Source: Lautropia mirabilis
Lineage (GTDB): Bacteria; Pseudomonadota; Gammaproteobacteria; Burkholderiales; Burkholderiaceae_B
Assembly: GCA_945876565.1 (NCBI GenBank)
Contig: CAMCOS010000001.1
Coordinates: forward strand, 95,925-159,924
Direction: 5' to 3'
Length of the DNA: 64,000 nucleotides
In this document: positions 17,376-27,099 of the stretch, piece by piece
How positions within the stretch are numbered: position 1 is the stretch's first letter
Layout of the letters: every line of letters starts with the position of its first letter
Notes under the pieces: model-generated
Seen by the model: only the letters and a program-made list of their open reading frames with translations
The model's database searches: none
What the model was told of the DNA's origin: nothing
Translations under genes and position numbers: made by a program

Positions 17376-18519
17376 CGAACACGTCAGCACCCACCTGCGC
17401 ACGCAAATTGCGCAAGTGGGTGGCTGGATCCCTTTTGCCCGATGGATGCACGAGGCGTTGTATGCGCCGGGGTTGGGCTATTACGCCGCAGGCTTGGCCA
17501 AACTCGCCACGCGTGACACACTACACTCGCCTGGTCCCGCACAGGGTGACTTTGTTACTGCCCCTGAACTGTCGCCCGCCTTTGGGTACACACTGGCGCA
17601 GCAGGTCGCTCAAGTTCTAGCGCAGCAAGATCACCCAGCTGTTTTCGAATTTGGCGCCGGTTCTGGCCAACTCGCCTTCGATGTGCTCACCGCTCTGTCG
17701 GCTCTGGACATTCATCCCACCTACCAAATACTCGAAGTATCGGCCGATTTGCGTGCCCGTCAGCAAGCGCACTTGGCGCCATGGCAATCTCAAGTGCACT
17801 GGCTAGATGCCCTGCCTGAGGCGTTCTCAGGGGTGGTGCTGGCCAATGAAGTGCTTGATGCCATGCCGGTTCACCTCGTTGGCTGGAATGCCGATGGGTC
17901 TGTGTTTGAACGTGGCGTGATCTGCACTGCTGATGGATTCGCTTGGCAAGACCGGCCAGCCAACGAGATGCTCGCCAATGCCTTATCTGCCAAGATGCCG
18001 CCCTTGCCAGGCTATGTTACTGAGATCAACCTCGCTGCCCAAACCTGGGTTGCCCAAATGGGTCAGTGGCTCAAGTGGGGCGCGGCATTCTTAATCGACT
18101 ACGGATTTCCTGAACGGGAGTACTACCACCCGCAGCGCCACGAGGGCACATTGATGTGCCACATCCAGCATCGCAGTCACGCCCAGGCGCTTATCCTGCC
18201 CGGCCTACAAGACATTACCGCGCACGTTGACTTCTCGGCCATGGCCAACGCGGCGTTTGGGGCTGGCCTCGATGTGCTGGGTTACACCAGTCAGGCGAGG
18301 TTTTTAATGAATGCGGGCCTGCTCGAATTGTTGCCCACACTTGACACAGCTGCGCAACGCGGAATCGATAAACTGATTTCAGAAGCGGAAATGGGCGAGC
18401 TTTTTAAAGTGCTGGCTATTGGTCGTGGTGTTGGCCGTGGTGTTGGCCGTGGTGTTGGCCGTGGTGTTGAGGGTGAACTGATCGGATTTAGCCATGGTGA
18501 CAGGCTGCATCAGCTGTAA
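17305..18519 (+). CDS. SAM-dependent methyltransferase, MidA/NDUFAF7-like (DUF185)
   Basis: The 533-residue track ORF has a spurious N-terminus lying in helicase sequence. Family similarity begins around GGWIPFARWMHEALYAPGLGYY, so the ATG at 17305 (MQNPHVQRPEP) is a sensible start, giving 404 residues. The SAM-binding loop is VFEFGAGSGQLAF; GDFVTAPELSPAFG and VLANEVLDAMPVH are typical of the family, whose mitochondrial member methylates a complex I arginine. The bacterial target is unknown. The C-terminus contains GRGV repeated four times, encoded by a 12-base tandem repeat. The start lies inside the helicase gene, an unusually long overlap. Confidence 0.85.
   Translation: MQNPHVQRPEPAQIHLTADALAHSEHVSTHLRTQIAQVGGWIPFARWMHEALYAPGLGYYAAGLAKLATRDTLHSPGPAQGDFVTAPELSPAFGYTLAQQVAQVLAQQDHPAVFEFGAGSGQLAFDVLTALSALDIHPTYQILEVSADLRARQQAHLAPWQSQVHWLDALPEAFSGVVLANEVLDAMPVHLVGWNADGSVFERGVICTADGFAWQDRPANEMLANALSAKMPPLPGYVTEINLAAQTWVAQMGQWLKWGAAFLIDYGFPEREYYHPQRHEGTLMCHIQHRSHAQALILPGLQDITAHVDFSAMANAAFGAGLDVLGYTSQARFLMNAGLLELLPTLDTAAQRGIDKLISEAEMGELFKVLAIGRGVGRGVGRGVGRGVEGELIGFSHGDRLHQL
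18421..18468 (+). repeat. 12-base tandem repeat, four copies, inside the MidA-like gene
   Basis: The unit GGCCGTGGTGTT is repeated four times (the first copy has GGT for GGC) and encodes GRGV each time. Because the unit is a multiple of three, copy-number change would lengthen or shorten the protein without shifting frame. Confidence 0.9.
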
Positions 18520-18572
18520 CAGTTGGTTAGGCTACAAATGCTTTAAAGCATGGTTTGGTTTTAAGGGGATCG

Positions 18573-19016
18573 ATGGTGACAGAGCGCAAACAAAGGCAGG
18601 CAAGCGCGGACTATGTCTTTTTCCATGAGATGGAAACACGCTGGAAGGACAACGACATCTACGGTCACGTCAACAACGTGGAGTACTACTCTTACTTTGA
18701 CACCGCCGTTGCAGCTTTTCTGATCTCCAAGCTTGGGCTGTATTTCAAGTCCAGCCCGGTGATTGCTTATGTGATTGAAACCGGCTGTACGTATTTTGAG
18801 TCGATCGCATTTCCCGATCGTATCAAGGTCGGGGTGCGTATTGTCAAGCTAGGCAACAGCAGCGTGACGTATGAGTTGGCAATCTTTAAAAATGATAGCA
18901 ACCAAGCCTGCGCTCAAGGGCACTTTATACATGTCTATGTGGACCGAGCCAGCGACAAGCCAACTCCCATCCCTGACGATGTGCGTACTGCCATGCAGAC
19001 CATCGCTATGACTTGA
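18573..19016 (+). CDS. Acyl-CoA thioesterase, 4HBT hotdog fold
   Basis: The ATG at 18573 follows AAGGGG by 6 bases and is preferred to the upstream TTG; 147 residues. The motif METRWKDNDIYGHVNNVEYYSYFD contains the catalytic Asp/Asn and HVNN of 4-hydroxybenzoyl-CoA thioesterase-like enzymes; FESIAFPDRIKVGVRI and AQGHFIHVYVD complete the hotdog fold. The substrate is not predictable. The end overlaps xthA convergently by 11 bases. Confidence 0.9.
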   Translation: MVTERKQRQASADYVFFHEMETRWKDNDIYGHVNNVEYYSYFDTAVAAFLISKLGLYFKSSPVIAYVIETGCTYFESIAFPDRIKVGVRIVKLGNSSVTYELAIFKNDSNQACAQGHFIHVYVDRASDKPTPIPDDVRTAMQTIAMT

Positions 19017-19785
19017 GGGTCGCTATCACCGGCGCGTGATCTGACGGTTGCTCGTTTTCGCGGGGCGCGCGATCAACCACGCAGCCGTGACAACGATCTG
19101 CCAAGGCCTTGGACAGCAACACATGATCAATGCGCAGCCCAGCGTTGCGCTTGTACCCGTTCAGTCGATAGTCCCACCAGCTAAATGACTTCTCTGGCTG
19201 ATCAAACAATCGGAACGAATCGGTTAGACCCAGGCCGATCAAGCGCCGAAACGCCTCTCGCTCGGGTTCAGACACCAGCACTTGATCTTTCCAGCGTTTG
19301 GGGTCATGCACATCCTCATCAGCCGGCGCGATGTTGTAGTCACCCACAATCGCCAGGTTGGGATGAGAGTGAATCTCACTGGCCAACCAATTGGCCAAGC
19401 GGTCAAACCAGGCAAGCTTATAGGGATATTTGTCTGACTCAAGTGATTGCCCATTGGGGCAATAGACATTGATGAAACGAAAAGGCCCCAGCGGTGTTTC
19501 GAACGTTGCTGCAATCAAGCGCTTTTGTGGGTCATCATCACCTGGGATATTGAGCACCACGTCTTGCGCAGGCAATTTAGACAAAATCGCCACGCCGTTA
19601 TAAGTCTTTTGTCCAAGCCACACGGCTTGGTACCCGGCCGCTTGTACTGCCTGAAGCGGAAACTTATCCTGATCGAGCTTTAGCTCCTGCAGCCCGACAA
19701 AATCCGGCTCAGCAACCGATAGCCACTGAAGTACTTGGGGTAAACGGACTTTGAGTGAGTTAACGTTCCAAGTGGCAACTTTCAT
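19006..19785 (-). CDS. xthA: Exodeoxyribonuclease III
   Basis: AP endonuclease and 3'-5' exonuclease in base excision repair. The true start is the ATG at 19785 (MKVATWNVNSLKVRL), ten codons inside the track ORF; 259 residues. Active-site motifs: GLQELKLD, GDYNIAPADEDVHDP, LRIDHVLLS and PSDHAPV. The 3' end overlaps the thioesterase gene on the other strand by 11 bases. Confidence 0.96.
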   Translation of the reverse strand: MKVATWNVNSLKVRLPQVLQWLSVAEPDFVGLQELKLDQDKFPLQAVQAAGYQAVWLGQKTYNGVAILSKLPAQDVVLNIPGDDDPQKRLIAATFETPLGPFRFINVYCPNGQSLESDKYPYKLAWFDRLANWLASEIHSHPNLAIVGDYNIAPADEDVHDPKRWKDQVLVSEPEREAFRRLIGLGLTDSFRLFDQPEKSFSWWDYRLNGYKRNAGLRIDHVLLSKALADRCHGCVVDRAPRENEQPSDHAPVIATLKS

Positions 19786-19865
19786 GACACGCTCTGACAG
19801 TGTTGAATGAAGCAATACTGTACCTGAGGCGGCTGACAGGTGCTTAAGATGACTTCGGGCACTGT

Positions 19866-20990
19866 TTAGCCAAAGGCAGTCAGCGCTTGTTTGATTGCAT
19901 CAAAGCGTGCTGCACGTACAGCCAACGAAATCGCCTGAGCACCTTGTGCTTGCAGCGGCTTTGCGATGACACCGGCATCAATGGATCGTGCCGCAAGCAG
20001 CGCGCGCTGCCAACGATCAATATCGCAATCGACCGAGTGGCTGGCAATGCTCAACAAGGCTGATAGCCGCTCAGGTCGACGGATGGCATCGGCTCGCTCA
20101 AGCAGAGTCAAAGCCTGCTCAGGCCAGTCTGCCAGGCTCCAATCGTTCGATGCAACGCAGGCCGATTCGATGAGCGGCAGAAGTTGAGCCCACTGCGCAC
20201 AATCTCGAGGCGCACGCAGGCGTTGGGCCAGTCTATCCCTTTCCTCGGTCAGGCTCATGCAAAGCGCGTACATGCCGGGTAAGGATCGCCCGCCTGCGAT
20301 GGCTGCGCAATCGAGCCGTGACCCCAACGGTGGGGCGTAAACAAATCCAGGCATGACCACTGGCAACGCGTCGCATTGCATTAAAACCTCGAACATCCGG
20401 GCGGGCTGCTCGCTCATCAGCCCCCGCGAAACTTCCTGCCACACCCGTTCGGGCACCAGTGCATCGGCCTCGCCAAGCTCAACCATCCGTTTGCACAAGG
20501 CAATGGTCTCAGGCGCAATCCGAAACTCAAAAAATCGCGCAGCAAATCGAGCCAGTCGCAAAATTCGGACCGGATCTTCTTCAAACGCTGGTCCCACATG
20601 GCGCAGCACCTGCTGGTGCAGGTCCTTTTGTCCACCCAAAGGATCGATCAGCTCGCCATCTGGCGTTTTGGCCATGGCGTTCACCGTCAGATCACGACGT
20701 TTGAGATCATCCTCAAGCGACACATCCGCACCAGCATAAAAAGTAAAGCCCTTGTAGCCCTTGCCGGACTTGCGCTCGGTGCGTGCGAGCGCATACTCCT
20801 CTTTGGTATGCGGATGCAGAAATACCGGGAAATCTGACCCGACCGGAATAAAGCCACGCTTGACCATGTCATCTGGTGTAGTACCCACCACGACCCAGTC
20901 GCGATCACCGGCCTGCCGACCCAGCAGTTCATCCCGAACGGCGCCGCCAACCACAAACACCTGCAAGCCGGCCACCATGGGATCCGTCAT
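19866..20990 (-). CDS. cca: CCA-adding tRNA nucleotidyltransferase
   Basis: Adds or repairs the 3' CCA of tRNA. The start at 20990 ([20 protein letters not shown]) is chosen over the track start because family homology begins at [10 protein letters not shown]; 374 residues. The nucleotidyltransferase signature [22 protein letters not shown] with DxD is clear, followed by [29 protein letters not shown] and [12 protein letters not shown]. The shorter C-terminus suggests the HD domain of multifunctional enterobacterial Cca is missing or reduced. It starts within the 3' end of slt (stop at 21001), so they are cotranscribed. Confidence 0.95.
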   Translation of the reverse strand: MTDPMVAGLQVFVVGGAVRDELLGRQAGDRDWVVVGTTPDDMVKRGFIPVGSDFPVFLHPHTKEEYALARTERKSGKGYKGFTFYAGADVSLEDDLKRRDLTVNAMAKTPDGELIDPLGGQKDLHQQVLRHVGPAFEEDPVRILRLARFAARFFEFRIAPETIALCKRMVELGEADALVPERVWQEVSRGLMSEQPARMFEVLMQCDALPVVMPGFVYAPPLGSRLDCAAIAGGRSLPGMYALCMSLTEERDRLAQRLRAPRDCAQWAQLLPLIESACVASNDWSLADWPEQALTLLERADAIRRPERLSALLSIASHSVDCDIDRWQRALLAARSIDAGVIAKPLQAQGAQAISLAVRAARFDAIKQALTAFG

Positions 20991-21000
20991 CGCAACCCGA

Positions 21001-22932
21001 TCAGCGTGGCGCAATCTCACCGAGCCTGGCCTTTAGCGACTGAGGCTGACCCGTGAAGACGACGGCATAGTATGTGGCGTTGGACAAAACGTGTTTGACG
21101 TAGTCCCGCGTTTCGGTGAACGGAATGGTCTCAGCAAATATGGCCCCTTCGACCGGGCCATTCAAAGTCTTACGCCATTGCACGGGTCTGCCTGGACCGG
21201 CGTTGTAGCCTGCACTGGCCAACACTTGTGAGCCATCAAGGTCTTCAAGCACCATGCGCAAGTAATTCGTGCCAAGCTTTGTGTTCACATCAAAATCATT
21301 CACCTGCGAAGGTTGGAAATTATTCAGGCCAATCTTGCGTGCTACATACTTGGCCGTGGCTGGCATCAACTGCATCAATCCGGATGCGCCCACCACCGAC
21401 TTGGCGTCCATCACAAATCGGGACTCTTGCCGTATCAAACCATAAACCCACGCAGGATCTACATCGATTGCAATAGCCTGCGCTGCAACCTGCCCCTCAA
21501 AAGGCGCAATAAACCGCTGCGAGAAATCAACCTGCTCTTGAGTCCGCTCGGAGGTGTTCACTACCCGGTCATAGATTTGCTGTTCACGCGCGAATTCAGC
21601 CGCGGCCAGTAACTGACGATCGCTTAGGTTACGCAACCCAAAATTCCACTGCGGCACCGCGTCGCGGCGCAATCCGAGCTTAAACAGTGCGACTGCCTGT
21701 TGCAGGTCAGGGTTGTTTCGAGCCTGCTCGAGCTCCTGAACGGTGACTGGATCTGGTGCGGGTGGTGCCACTATCGACTGCCCCAGCTCCTCGAGCGCGA
21801 GTTGCCCATAGAAGTGAAATTCGTCTGAGATATCCCGGAAAATCGCATCGGCTTGCTCAGTTTTTCCCTGCGCTTGCAAGGCACGGGCAAGCCAGTACTG
21901 CCAATCAATTTCATCGCGCCGTGCGGGTGGCATCCATTCGATCGCCGTTTGTACCCAGTTCCATTGGATGGTGGGCTGACGCAAGGCAGCCCTCACACGC
22001 CACGCGTAACCGGTTTCAGACAGCGCAATGTTACCGGCGCGCCGATACCACTGATCAGCCCGAGCCTCATGGTTAAGCGCGGCGCGAAGCGCGAGCTGCG
22101 ACCATACCCAGCCAGCATCCTCTGCTGGCAGCCGCTTAGACCAATTGTTTTCTAGGTCACTGGCAGCAGTATTTAAACTGTCGCGCCCAACTCGCGCCAG
22201 CGCAACCGCCGCGATGAGCGCCTCGTCACCGCTGGCCTTGCCTTTGTATTGGCGCAACCAGTTGGCGGGCGAACTCATCATGGCGCGATAGCGACCCAGT
22301 GTTTTAGTGTCAAACAAAAGCGCGGCAACCTGATCAGCGGTCTTGGTGTGGTTGCGCTCAATCGCATCTTGCAACAAGGTCACCAAATCCTGCCGTTTCA
22401 TCACACCATCGGCCACAAACTGATTCAGCATCGCCCAGCAAGCTTTACCGGGCGCGAACTCAGTCATGGCCTGTTCTGACGTTGCCCGCTGCCCGGTCAT
22501 GTGTTGCGCCTCAAGCTTGGCACAACGCACCTCGCGATTAAGCCAAGGAAATTCACCTAGGTCACGAATCTTGTTAAAGGCACCTGACTCATCAGCTGCC
22601 AATACCCACTGCGCCTTGAGTTTGTTCGCCATGTAGCTTTCTGGATAGCGCTGTAAAAAAGCTGTCGCAACTGGCACATCCAACACGTTCTTGGCAGTCT
22701 GCACCGCCCGATCAGCAATCCAATAGTCAACGTAGACCTGCAAGACATCGCCTTGTGCTCTGGCTGCGAGCGAGGCGAGCTGATTCCATTGCTTGGCATC
22801 TACCGCGTCTTTGGCAGCGACCACCGCTTTAGCGGACGGGCTGTCCACGTCATAGGTAAAGGACGCTGCCCACGGCGCATACAACAGCGCAGGCAGTGCG
22901 ACTGCGATGGTCCTTAAAAAACTTTGTGGCAC
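21001..22932 (-). CDS. slt: Soluble lytic murein transglycosylase
   Basis: A periplasmic enzyme that cleaves peptidoglycan to 1,6-anhydro products. The track start adds 67 spurious residues; the GTG at 22932 follows an AAGAGG Shine-Dalgarno and starts a signal peptide ([23 protein letters not shown]). This gives 643 residues, the length of Slt70-type enzymes. The first 430 residues are an alpha-superhelical U-domain. The C-terminal SLT domain has [13 protein letters not shown] (catalytic Glu), [13 protein letters not shown] and [15 protein letters not shown]. It is divergent from the 5-formyl-THF cyclo-ligase gene. Confidence 0.95.
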   Translation of the reverse strand: MPQSFLRTIAVALPALLYAPWAASFTYDVDSPSAKAVVAAKDAVDAKQWNQLASLAARAQGDVLQVYVDYWIADRAVQTAKNVLDVPVATAFLQRYPESYMANKLKAQWVLAADESGAFNKIRDLGEFPWLNREVRCAKLEAQHMTGQRATSEQAMTEFAPGKACWAMLNQFVADGVMKRQDLVTLLQDAIERNHTKTADQVAALLFDTKTLGRYRAMMSSPANWLRQYKGKASGDEALIAAVALARVGRDSLNTAASDLENNWSKRLPAEDAGWVWSQLALRAALNHEARADQWYRRAGNIALSETGYAWRVRAALRQPTIQWNWVQTAIEWMPPARRDEIDWQYWLARALQAQGKTEQADAIFRDISDEFHFYGQLALEELGQSIVAPPAPDPVTVQELEQARNNPDLQQAVALFKLGLRRDAVPQWNFGLRNLSDRQLLAAAEFAREQQIYDRVVNTSERTQEQVDFSQRFIAPFEGQVAAQAIAIDVDPAWVYGLIRQESRFVMDAKSVVGASGLMQLMPATAKYVARKIGLNNFQPSQVNDFDVNTKLGTNYLRMVLEDLDGSQVLASAGYNAGPGRPVQWRKTLNGPVEGAIFAETIPFTETRDYVKHVLSNATYYAVVFTGQPQSLKARLGEIAPR

Positions 22933-23030
22933 AGCAACACCTCTTTGACAGCGATCAGTGATTAGGTTCAAGATAGGGGTTTGGTGGTTTGACCCAAACC
23001 TGCTTCGATAGTTGCAAGAATCAACACGGC

Positions 23031-23672
23031 ATGGCACAGAATAACGCAGACCATTTGCGCAGGCGCTTAAAACAAGCTCGCCAGGCGATTCCCGTTGCAG
23101 ATCGTCAACGAGGCAGCCTGCTATTGCGCGCACGGTTGTTCACTTGGCTGGCCACCTCCCGCACTGCTAGCGAGCAAGCCGGCTGCGCACCACCGACGGT
23201 CGTGGCTGGTTTCTGGCCATTAACCGACGAACCAGATTTGGTTGCGCTCTATCAACAATGGCATGAGAACGCAATCGTCGTGGCACTACCCGTCATGCAA
23301 AATGCCGATCAAACCTTGCAGTTTCATCGATGGCACCCCGAGATGCCGATGCAGACCGCTGGTTTCGGCGTTCAAGAGCCGCCTGCGACCGAACCGCTAC
23401 TGCCCGATGTGGTCTTGGTGCCCACACTTGGCTTCACACCAAACGCAGATCGCCTTGGTTATGGCAAAGGTTTTTATGACCGCACGCTTGCTGGATTTGC
23501 AAAAATCAATCACCGCCCCACCACGATCGGTGTTGCCTGGGATAACGCCAACTTGCACGAGCTCGACCCCACTTACCGGGCTGCGTCGCACGATCGCCGG
23601 CTAGACGCCGTCATCACGCCTAACAACTGGTACCCGCAGGCGCCACGCTGGGGCGATGTTTTACTAACGTGA
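23031..23672 (+). CDS. fau: 5-formyltetrahydrofolate cyclo-ligase
   Basis: Converts 5-formyl-THF to 5,10-methenyl-THF with ATP. The ATG at 23031 (MAQNNADHLRRRLKQARQ) is preferred to the TTG of the track; 213 residues. Family motifs: RRRLKQARQAIP at the N-terminus and VVLVPTLGFTPNADRLGYGKGFYDRTL with the nucleotide-binding GYGKGFYD. In many proteobacteria the gene follows 6S RNA, but the 98-base gap here is too short to hold it. The 3' end overlaps metF convergently by 9 bases. Confidence 0.94.
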   Translation: MAQNNADHLRRRLKQARQAIPVADRQRGSLLLRARLFTWLATSRTASEQAGCAPPTVVAGFWPLTDEPDLVALYQQWHENAIVVALPVMQNADQTLQFHRWHPEMPMQTAGFGVQEPPATEPLLPDVVLVPTLGFTPNADRLGYGKGFYDRTLAGFAKINHRPTTIGVAWDNANLHELDPTYRAASHDRRLDAVITPNNWYPQAPRWGDVLLT

Positions 23673-24512
23673 CAAACCCTGCCATATGGCCATGGTTGCG
23701 GCTGCGTTGTTTAGCGTATAGAAATGCAAGCCTGGCACCTGATTCTCCAGAAGCGTCTGGCACATCTCGGTGACCACGTCAGCACCAAAAGCTCGTATTG
23801 ACTCACGGTCATCCCCAAACTCTGCTAGCCGAAGGCGAATCCAGCGCGGAACTTCCGCACCGCACATCTCAGAAAACCGCATCAATTGGGTGTGGTTGAT
23901 AATGGGCATAATGCCGGGCACGATGGGCACAGACACGCCAAGCATGTGGGCACGATCCACGAAATCAAAATACGCATCGGCATTAAAGAAGTACTGCGTA
24001 ATGGCGCTGTTGGCACCGGCCTGGACTTTTTCTGCGAAGTGGCGCAAATCAGCCTGTGGCCCGGCTGCCTGTGGATGCATTTCGGGGTAGGCTGCAACCT
24101 CAATGTGAAACCAATCACCGCTGTGTTCACGAATCAACGCAACGAGTTCTGCCGCGTAGCGCAGCAGGTCAGCACCACCCGCAGCCCCCATGCCGGAGGG
24201 CAAATCACCGCGCAAGGCCACAATGCGCCTAACACCTTCAGCTTTGTACTGGTCAAGCAAATCTCGCAACTGCGCACGCGTTGACCCAATGCAGGATAGG
24301 TGCGGCGCTGCATCAAATCCCATGGACTTCAAATGCTTGACCGTTTCCATCGTGCCTTCACGGGTCGTGCCCCCTGCCCCGAAAGTGACGCTGACATAAC
24401 TAGGCCCAATAGAGCGCAAGGCATGAGCGCTATCGGTTAAGCGTTGCTGTGATGCTTCGTCACGCGGCGGAAAGAACTCAAGGCTAAAAGCCTGACCAGT
24501 CAATTTAGTCAT
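23664..24512 (-). CDS. metF: 5,10-methylenetetrahydrofolate reductase
   Basis: Flavoprotein making 5-methyl-THF for methionine synthesis. The start at 24512 (MTKLTGQAFSLEFFPPRDE) overlaps the upstream PF04020 gene stop as ATGA; 282 residues. Motifs: SLEFFPPRDEASQQRL, YVSVTFGAGGTTREGT (FAD-proximal Glu/Asp), RIVALRGDLP and QYFFNADAYFDF, then GIMPI. It is third in the ahcY-PF04020-metF operon and so is probably under the SAH riboswitch. Confidence 0.96.
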   Translation of the reverse strand: MTKLTGQAFSLEFFPPRDEASQQRLTDSAHALRSIGPSYVSVTFGAGGTTREGTMETVKHLKSMGFDAAPHLSCIGSTRAQLRDLLDQYKAEGVRRIVALRGDLPSGMGAAGGADLLRYAAELVALIREHSGDWFHIEVAAYPEMHPQAAGPQADLRHFAEKVQAGANSAITQYFFNADAYFDFVDRAHMLGVSVPIVPGIMPIINHTQLMRFSEMCGAEVPRWIRLRLAEFGDDRESIRAFGADVVTEMCQTLLENQVPGLHFYTLNNAAATMAIWQGLSR

Positions 24513-24847
24513 TGTTGAAATATCAGCATCGAGAACAAGCTTGAAATCACGCTGTAAAGGATGGCGCCAGCGACTGCCCACCAGAAACCTTCGACCTGGA
24601 ACCCTTTAAACAGCGAACCCGCCAACCAAAACACCAAGGCGTTAAGCACAAGCAAAAACAAGCCCATGGTCACAATCGTGATTGGCAACGTCAACAAAAT
24701 CAGCAAGGGCTTGACCAGCGTATTGAGCAAACCCAGCACCACGGCTGCCAGCATCGCCGACCAAAAACTGCCGATGACAATACCGGGCAACACATAGGCG
24801 ACTGCCAGCAATGCCACCGCATTCAAAATCCACACAACAAGCAACAT
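24509..24847 (-). CDS. PF04020 (phage_holin_4_2 / YvlD-like) membrane protein
   Basis: The ATG at 24847 follows AGGAGA; 112 residues with about four transmembrane helices (LLVVWILNAVALLAVAYVLP, SAMLAAVVLGLLNTLVKPLLILL, TMGLFLLVLNALVFWLAG, then a C-terminal helix). The NTLVKPLLILLTLP loop is the family hallmark. Despite the Pfam name it is not a phage gene. In Burkholderiales it commonly sits between ahcY and metF; its function is unknown. The stop overlaps the metF start. Confidence 0.9.
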   Translation of the reverse strand: MLLVVWILNAVALLAVAYVLPGIVIGSFWSAMLAAVVLGLLNTLVKPLLILLTLPITIVTMGLFLLVLNALVFWLAGSLFKGFQVEGFWWAVAGAILYSVISSLFSMLIFQQ

Positions 24848-24899
24848 GGCGTCTCTCCTGAAAGCGATGGCAACTGCTGTTGCCAATTAACACTCGCAA

Positions 24900-26315
24900 T
24901 TAATAACGGTAATGCTCAGGCTTGTAAGGACCGTCCTGATTCACCGTAATGTAGGCAGCCTGCTGCGGTGTCAATTCGGTCAATTGAGCACCGATCTTCT
25001 TCAAGTGCAAGCGAGCCACTTTCTCATCCAAGTGCTTAGGCAACACATAGACCTCACCGGCCTTGTACTGGTCATTGCGGGTAAAGAGCTCAACCTGCGC
25101 AATGGTCTGGTTGGTAAATGACGAGGACATCACAAACGACGGGTGACCGGTGGCACAACCTAAGTTAACCAAGCGGCCTTGCGCCAATAGGATGATGCGC
25201 TTGCCGTCCGGGAAGATCACGTGATCAACCTGGGGCTTGATTTCTTCCCACTTCAAATCTTCGATGCCAGCCACATCAATCTCGTTATCGAAGTGACCGA
25301 TGTTGCAAACGATGGCTTGATCTTTCATGCGCTCCATGTGTGCACGAGTAATCACGTGGTAGTTTCCAGTAGCCGTGACAAAGATGTCAGCTTTGTCGCA
25401 AGCCTCTTCCATGGTCACGACCTTGTAGCCTTCCATGGCCGCCTGCAAAGCGCAGATTGGATCGATCTCAGTTACCCATACTTGGGCGCGTAGCGCTGCG
25501 AGCGCCTGGGCAGAACCCTTGCCCACGTCACCGTAGCCGCAGACCACCGCAATCTTGCCAGCGACCATCACGTCAGTCGCGCGCTTGATGCCATCGACCA
25601 AGGATTCACGGCAACCATAAAGGTTGTCAAACTTGGACTTGGTTACCGCGTCGTTCACGTTAATGGCTGCAAATGCGAGCTCACCACGCTTGGACATTTG
25701 ATACAGGCGATGCACGCCCGTGGTCGTCTCTTCTGTGACACCACGGATCTGAGCCAGACGGGTCGAGTACCAGGTCGGATCACGCTTGATCTGATCACGA
25801 ATCGCCGAGAACAAGGCGACTTCTTCTTCAGAGGTGGGCTTATCGAGCACGGTGAGGTCTTTTTCTGCTTTAGAACCGAGGTGCAACAACAGGGTGGCAT
25901 CACCCCCATCATCCAGAATCATGTTGGCATGATGACCATTGGGCCATTCAAAAATGCGGTGCGTGTAGTCCCAATACTCGACCAACGATTCACCTTTCTT
26001 GGCAAACACCGGCGTCCCACTCGCGGCAATCGCAGCAGCAGCATGGTCCTGCGTTGAAAAAATGTTGCATGACGCCCAGCGCACTTCTGCACCCAAGGCC
26101 TGCAGCGTTTCGATCAGCACTGCCGTTTGAATGGTCATGTGCAGGCTGCCCGTAATGCGAGCACCCTTTAGCGGCTTGACCAGTTCGTACTCTTCGCGCA
26201 CAGCCATCAGACCGGGCATTTCGGTCTCGGCGATTTTGATTTCACGGCGACCCCATGGGGCCAATCCGATATCGGCAACGACGTAATCAGTAAATTTGTC
26301 TTTCACAGCGTTCAT
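24900..26315 (-). CDS. ahcY: Adenosylhomocysteinase
   Basis: Hydrolyses S-adenosylhomocysteine to adenosine and homocysteine, clearing the inhibitor left by methyl transfer. The start at 26315 ([20 protein letters not shown]) follows GGAG; 471 residues. Signatures: [62 protein letters not shown] and the NAD-binding [11 protein letters not shown], with C-terminal KPEHYRY. It is the first gene of the ahcY-PF04020-metF operon, and its leader contains an SAH riboswitch. Confidence 0.98.
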   Translation of the reverse strand: MNAVKDKFTDYVVADIGLAPWGRREIKIAETEMPGLMAVREEYELVKPLKGARITGSLHMTIQTAVLIETLQALGAEVRWASCNIFSTQDHAAAAIAASGTPVFAKKGESLVEYWDYTHRIFEWPNGHHANMILDDGGDATLLLHLGSKAEKDLTVLDKPTSEEEVALFSAIRDQIKRDPTWYSTRLAQIRGVTEETTTGVHRLYQMSKRGELAFAAINVNDAVTKSKFDNLYGCRESLVDGIKRATDVMVAGKIAVVCGYGDVGKGSAQALAALRAQVWVTEIDPICALQAAMEGYKVVTMEEACDKADIFVTATGNYHVITRAHMERMKDQAIVCNIGHFDNEIDVAGIEDLKWEEIKPQVDHVIFPDGKRIILLAQGRLVNLGCATGHPSFVMSSSFTNQTIAQVELFTRNDQYKAGEVYVLPKHLDEKVARLHLKKIGAQLTELTPQQAAYITVNQDGPYKPEHYRY

Positions 26316-26395
26316 GTCAATGAGCTCCATTCGTTCATCTGACAGCAACGCGGGAAATCGGCTGATCCCACCGCAATCACTGTCGTTTCAGGATT

Positions 26396-26502
26396 GGGCG
26401 AGCGCCGTTTGGATGAGGCAAGAAAAACTGATTTGCCTGCATACCAGATCACCTGAGCCTGGCGGGTGGAGAGATCCACACCGTCGCAACGCTCCTCAGG
26501 CA
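26396..26502 (-). promoter_or_regulatory. SAH riboswitch in the ahcY leader
   Basis: On the minus strand the leader reads CCTGAGGAGCGTTGCGACGG, then a hairpin (GTGGA/TCCAC), then CGCCAGGCTCAGG, and later GGCGCTCGCC. P1 pairs CCTGAG with CTCAGG. A pseudoknot pairs GAGCG with CGCTC. The GAGGAGCG(T)TGC and CCGCCAGGCTC segments match what I remember of the SAH riboswitch consensus (Rfam RF01057), known in beta- and gammaproteobacteria upstream of ahcY. It is a genetic ON switch, raising ahcY expression when SAH accumulates. About 80 bases separate it from the ahcY ATG. Confidence 0.88.
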
Positions 26503-26576
26503 ATCTTTGTTTCAGGTTTGTATTGTAGCGTGTTTAGCGAAAGATTCCTACATCGGGGCGATCCAATGGGAATATT

Positions 26577-26631
26577 CAGTGACAATTCAGTGGCAATTCA
26601 GTGGCAATTCAGTGGCAATTCAGTGGCAATT
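26577..26631 (+). repeat. 11-base tandem repeat, five copies
   Basis: The unit CAGTGGCAATT is repeated five times head to tail; the first copy has one change (CAGTGACAATT). It lies in the non-coding gap between the divergent ahcY and carboxymuconolactone decarboxylase genes, about 60 bases before the latter's ATG. The period is close to one turn of B-DNA. Confidence 0.95.
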
Positions 26632-26691
26632 GACAACAGTCTGACTGCCAACTGATACTGCAGTCAGAATTTTCACCACAGGGAGACCGGC

Positions 26692-27099
26692 ATGACAGCG
26701 AAACACGAAACCGACAAACTTTTTGAGCAAGGGCTCGAGGTGCGACGGGAAGTGCTAGGTAAAGAGTACGTCGATGGCAGTATTTCCAAGGCTGACGACT
26801 TCATGATGGCGTTTCAGCACATCACCACCGAGTGGTGCTGGGGCTACGCATGGACGCGTGAAGGTTTGGATAAAAAAACCCGCAGCATGTTGAACTTGGC
26901 CATGCTGACCGCTCTGAAGTGCCCGAACGAAATTAAATTGCACGTTCGCGGTGCTTTAAACAACGGTGTAACGGTTGAGGAGATCAAGGAGATTTTGTTG
27001 CACGCCACCGTCTACAGCGGCATACCAGCAGGGCTTGAAGCCTTCAAGGCCGCTCACAGTGTGCTCGTGGAAGAAGGTGCGCTTAAGGGCAGCAAATAA
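26692..27099 (+). CDS. Carboxymuconolactone decarboxylase family protein
   Basis: A 135-residue AhpD-like fold protein resembling 4-carboxymuconolactone decarboxylase (PcaC): EVRREVLGKEYVDGSI, HITTEWCWGYAWTREGLDKKTRSM, LKCPNEIKLHVRGALNNG and VTVEEIKEILLHATVYSGIPAGLEAF. A GGGAGA Shine-Dalgarno precedes the ATG. Its stop shares one base with the next start, so it is cotranscribed with a beta-hydroxyacid dehydrogenase. No other protocatechuate genes are nearby, so the substrate is open. Confidence 0.88.
   Translation: MTAKHETDKLFEQGLEVRREVLGKEYVDGSISKADDFMMAFQHITTEWCWGYAWTREGLDKKTRSMLNLAMLTALKCPNEIKLHVRGALNNGVTVEEIKEILLHATVYSGIPAGLEAFKAAHSVLVEEGALKGSK

Noticed and set aside
22933-23030. 6S RNA upstream of the 5-formyl-THF cyclo-ligase gene
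   Set aside because: The 98-base gap between slt and the ligase gene is too short for the roughly 180-base 6S RNA and no matching hairpin was seen.
24509-24847. Phage holin from an integrated prophage
   Set aside because: The Pfam name is misleading; the gene is a standard chromosomal member between ahcY and metF and no phage genes are nearby.
26577-26631. CRISPR-like array
   Set aside because: The repeats are 11 bases, contiguous and without spacers, so this is a simple tandem repeat.
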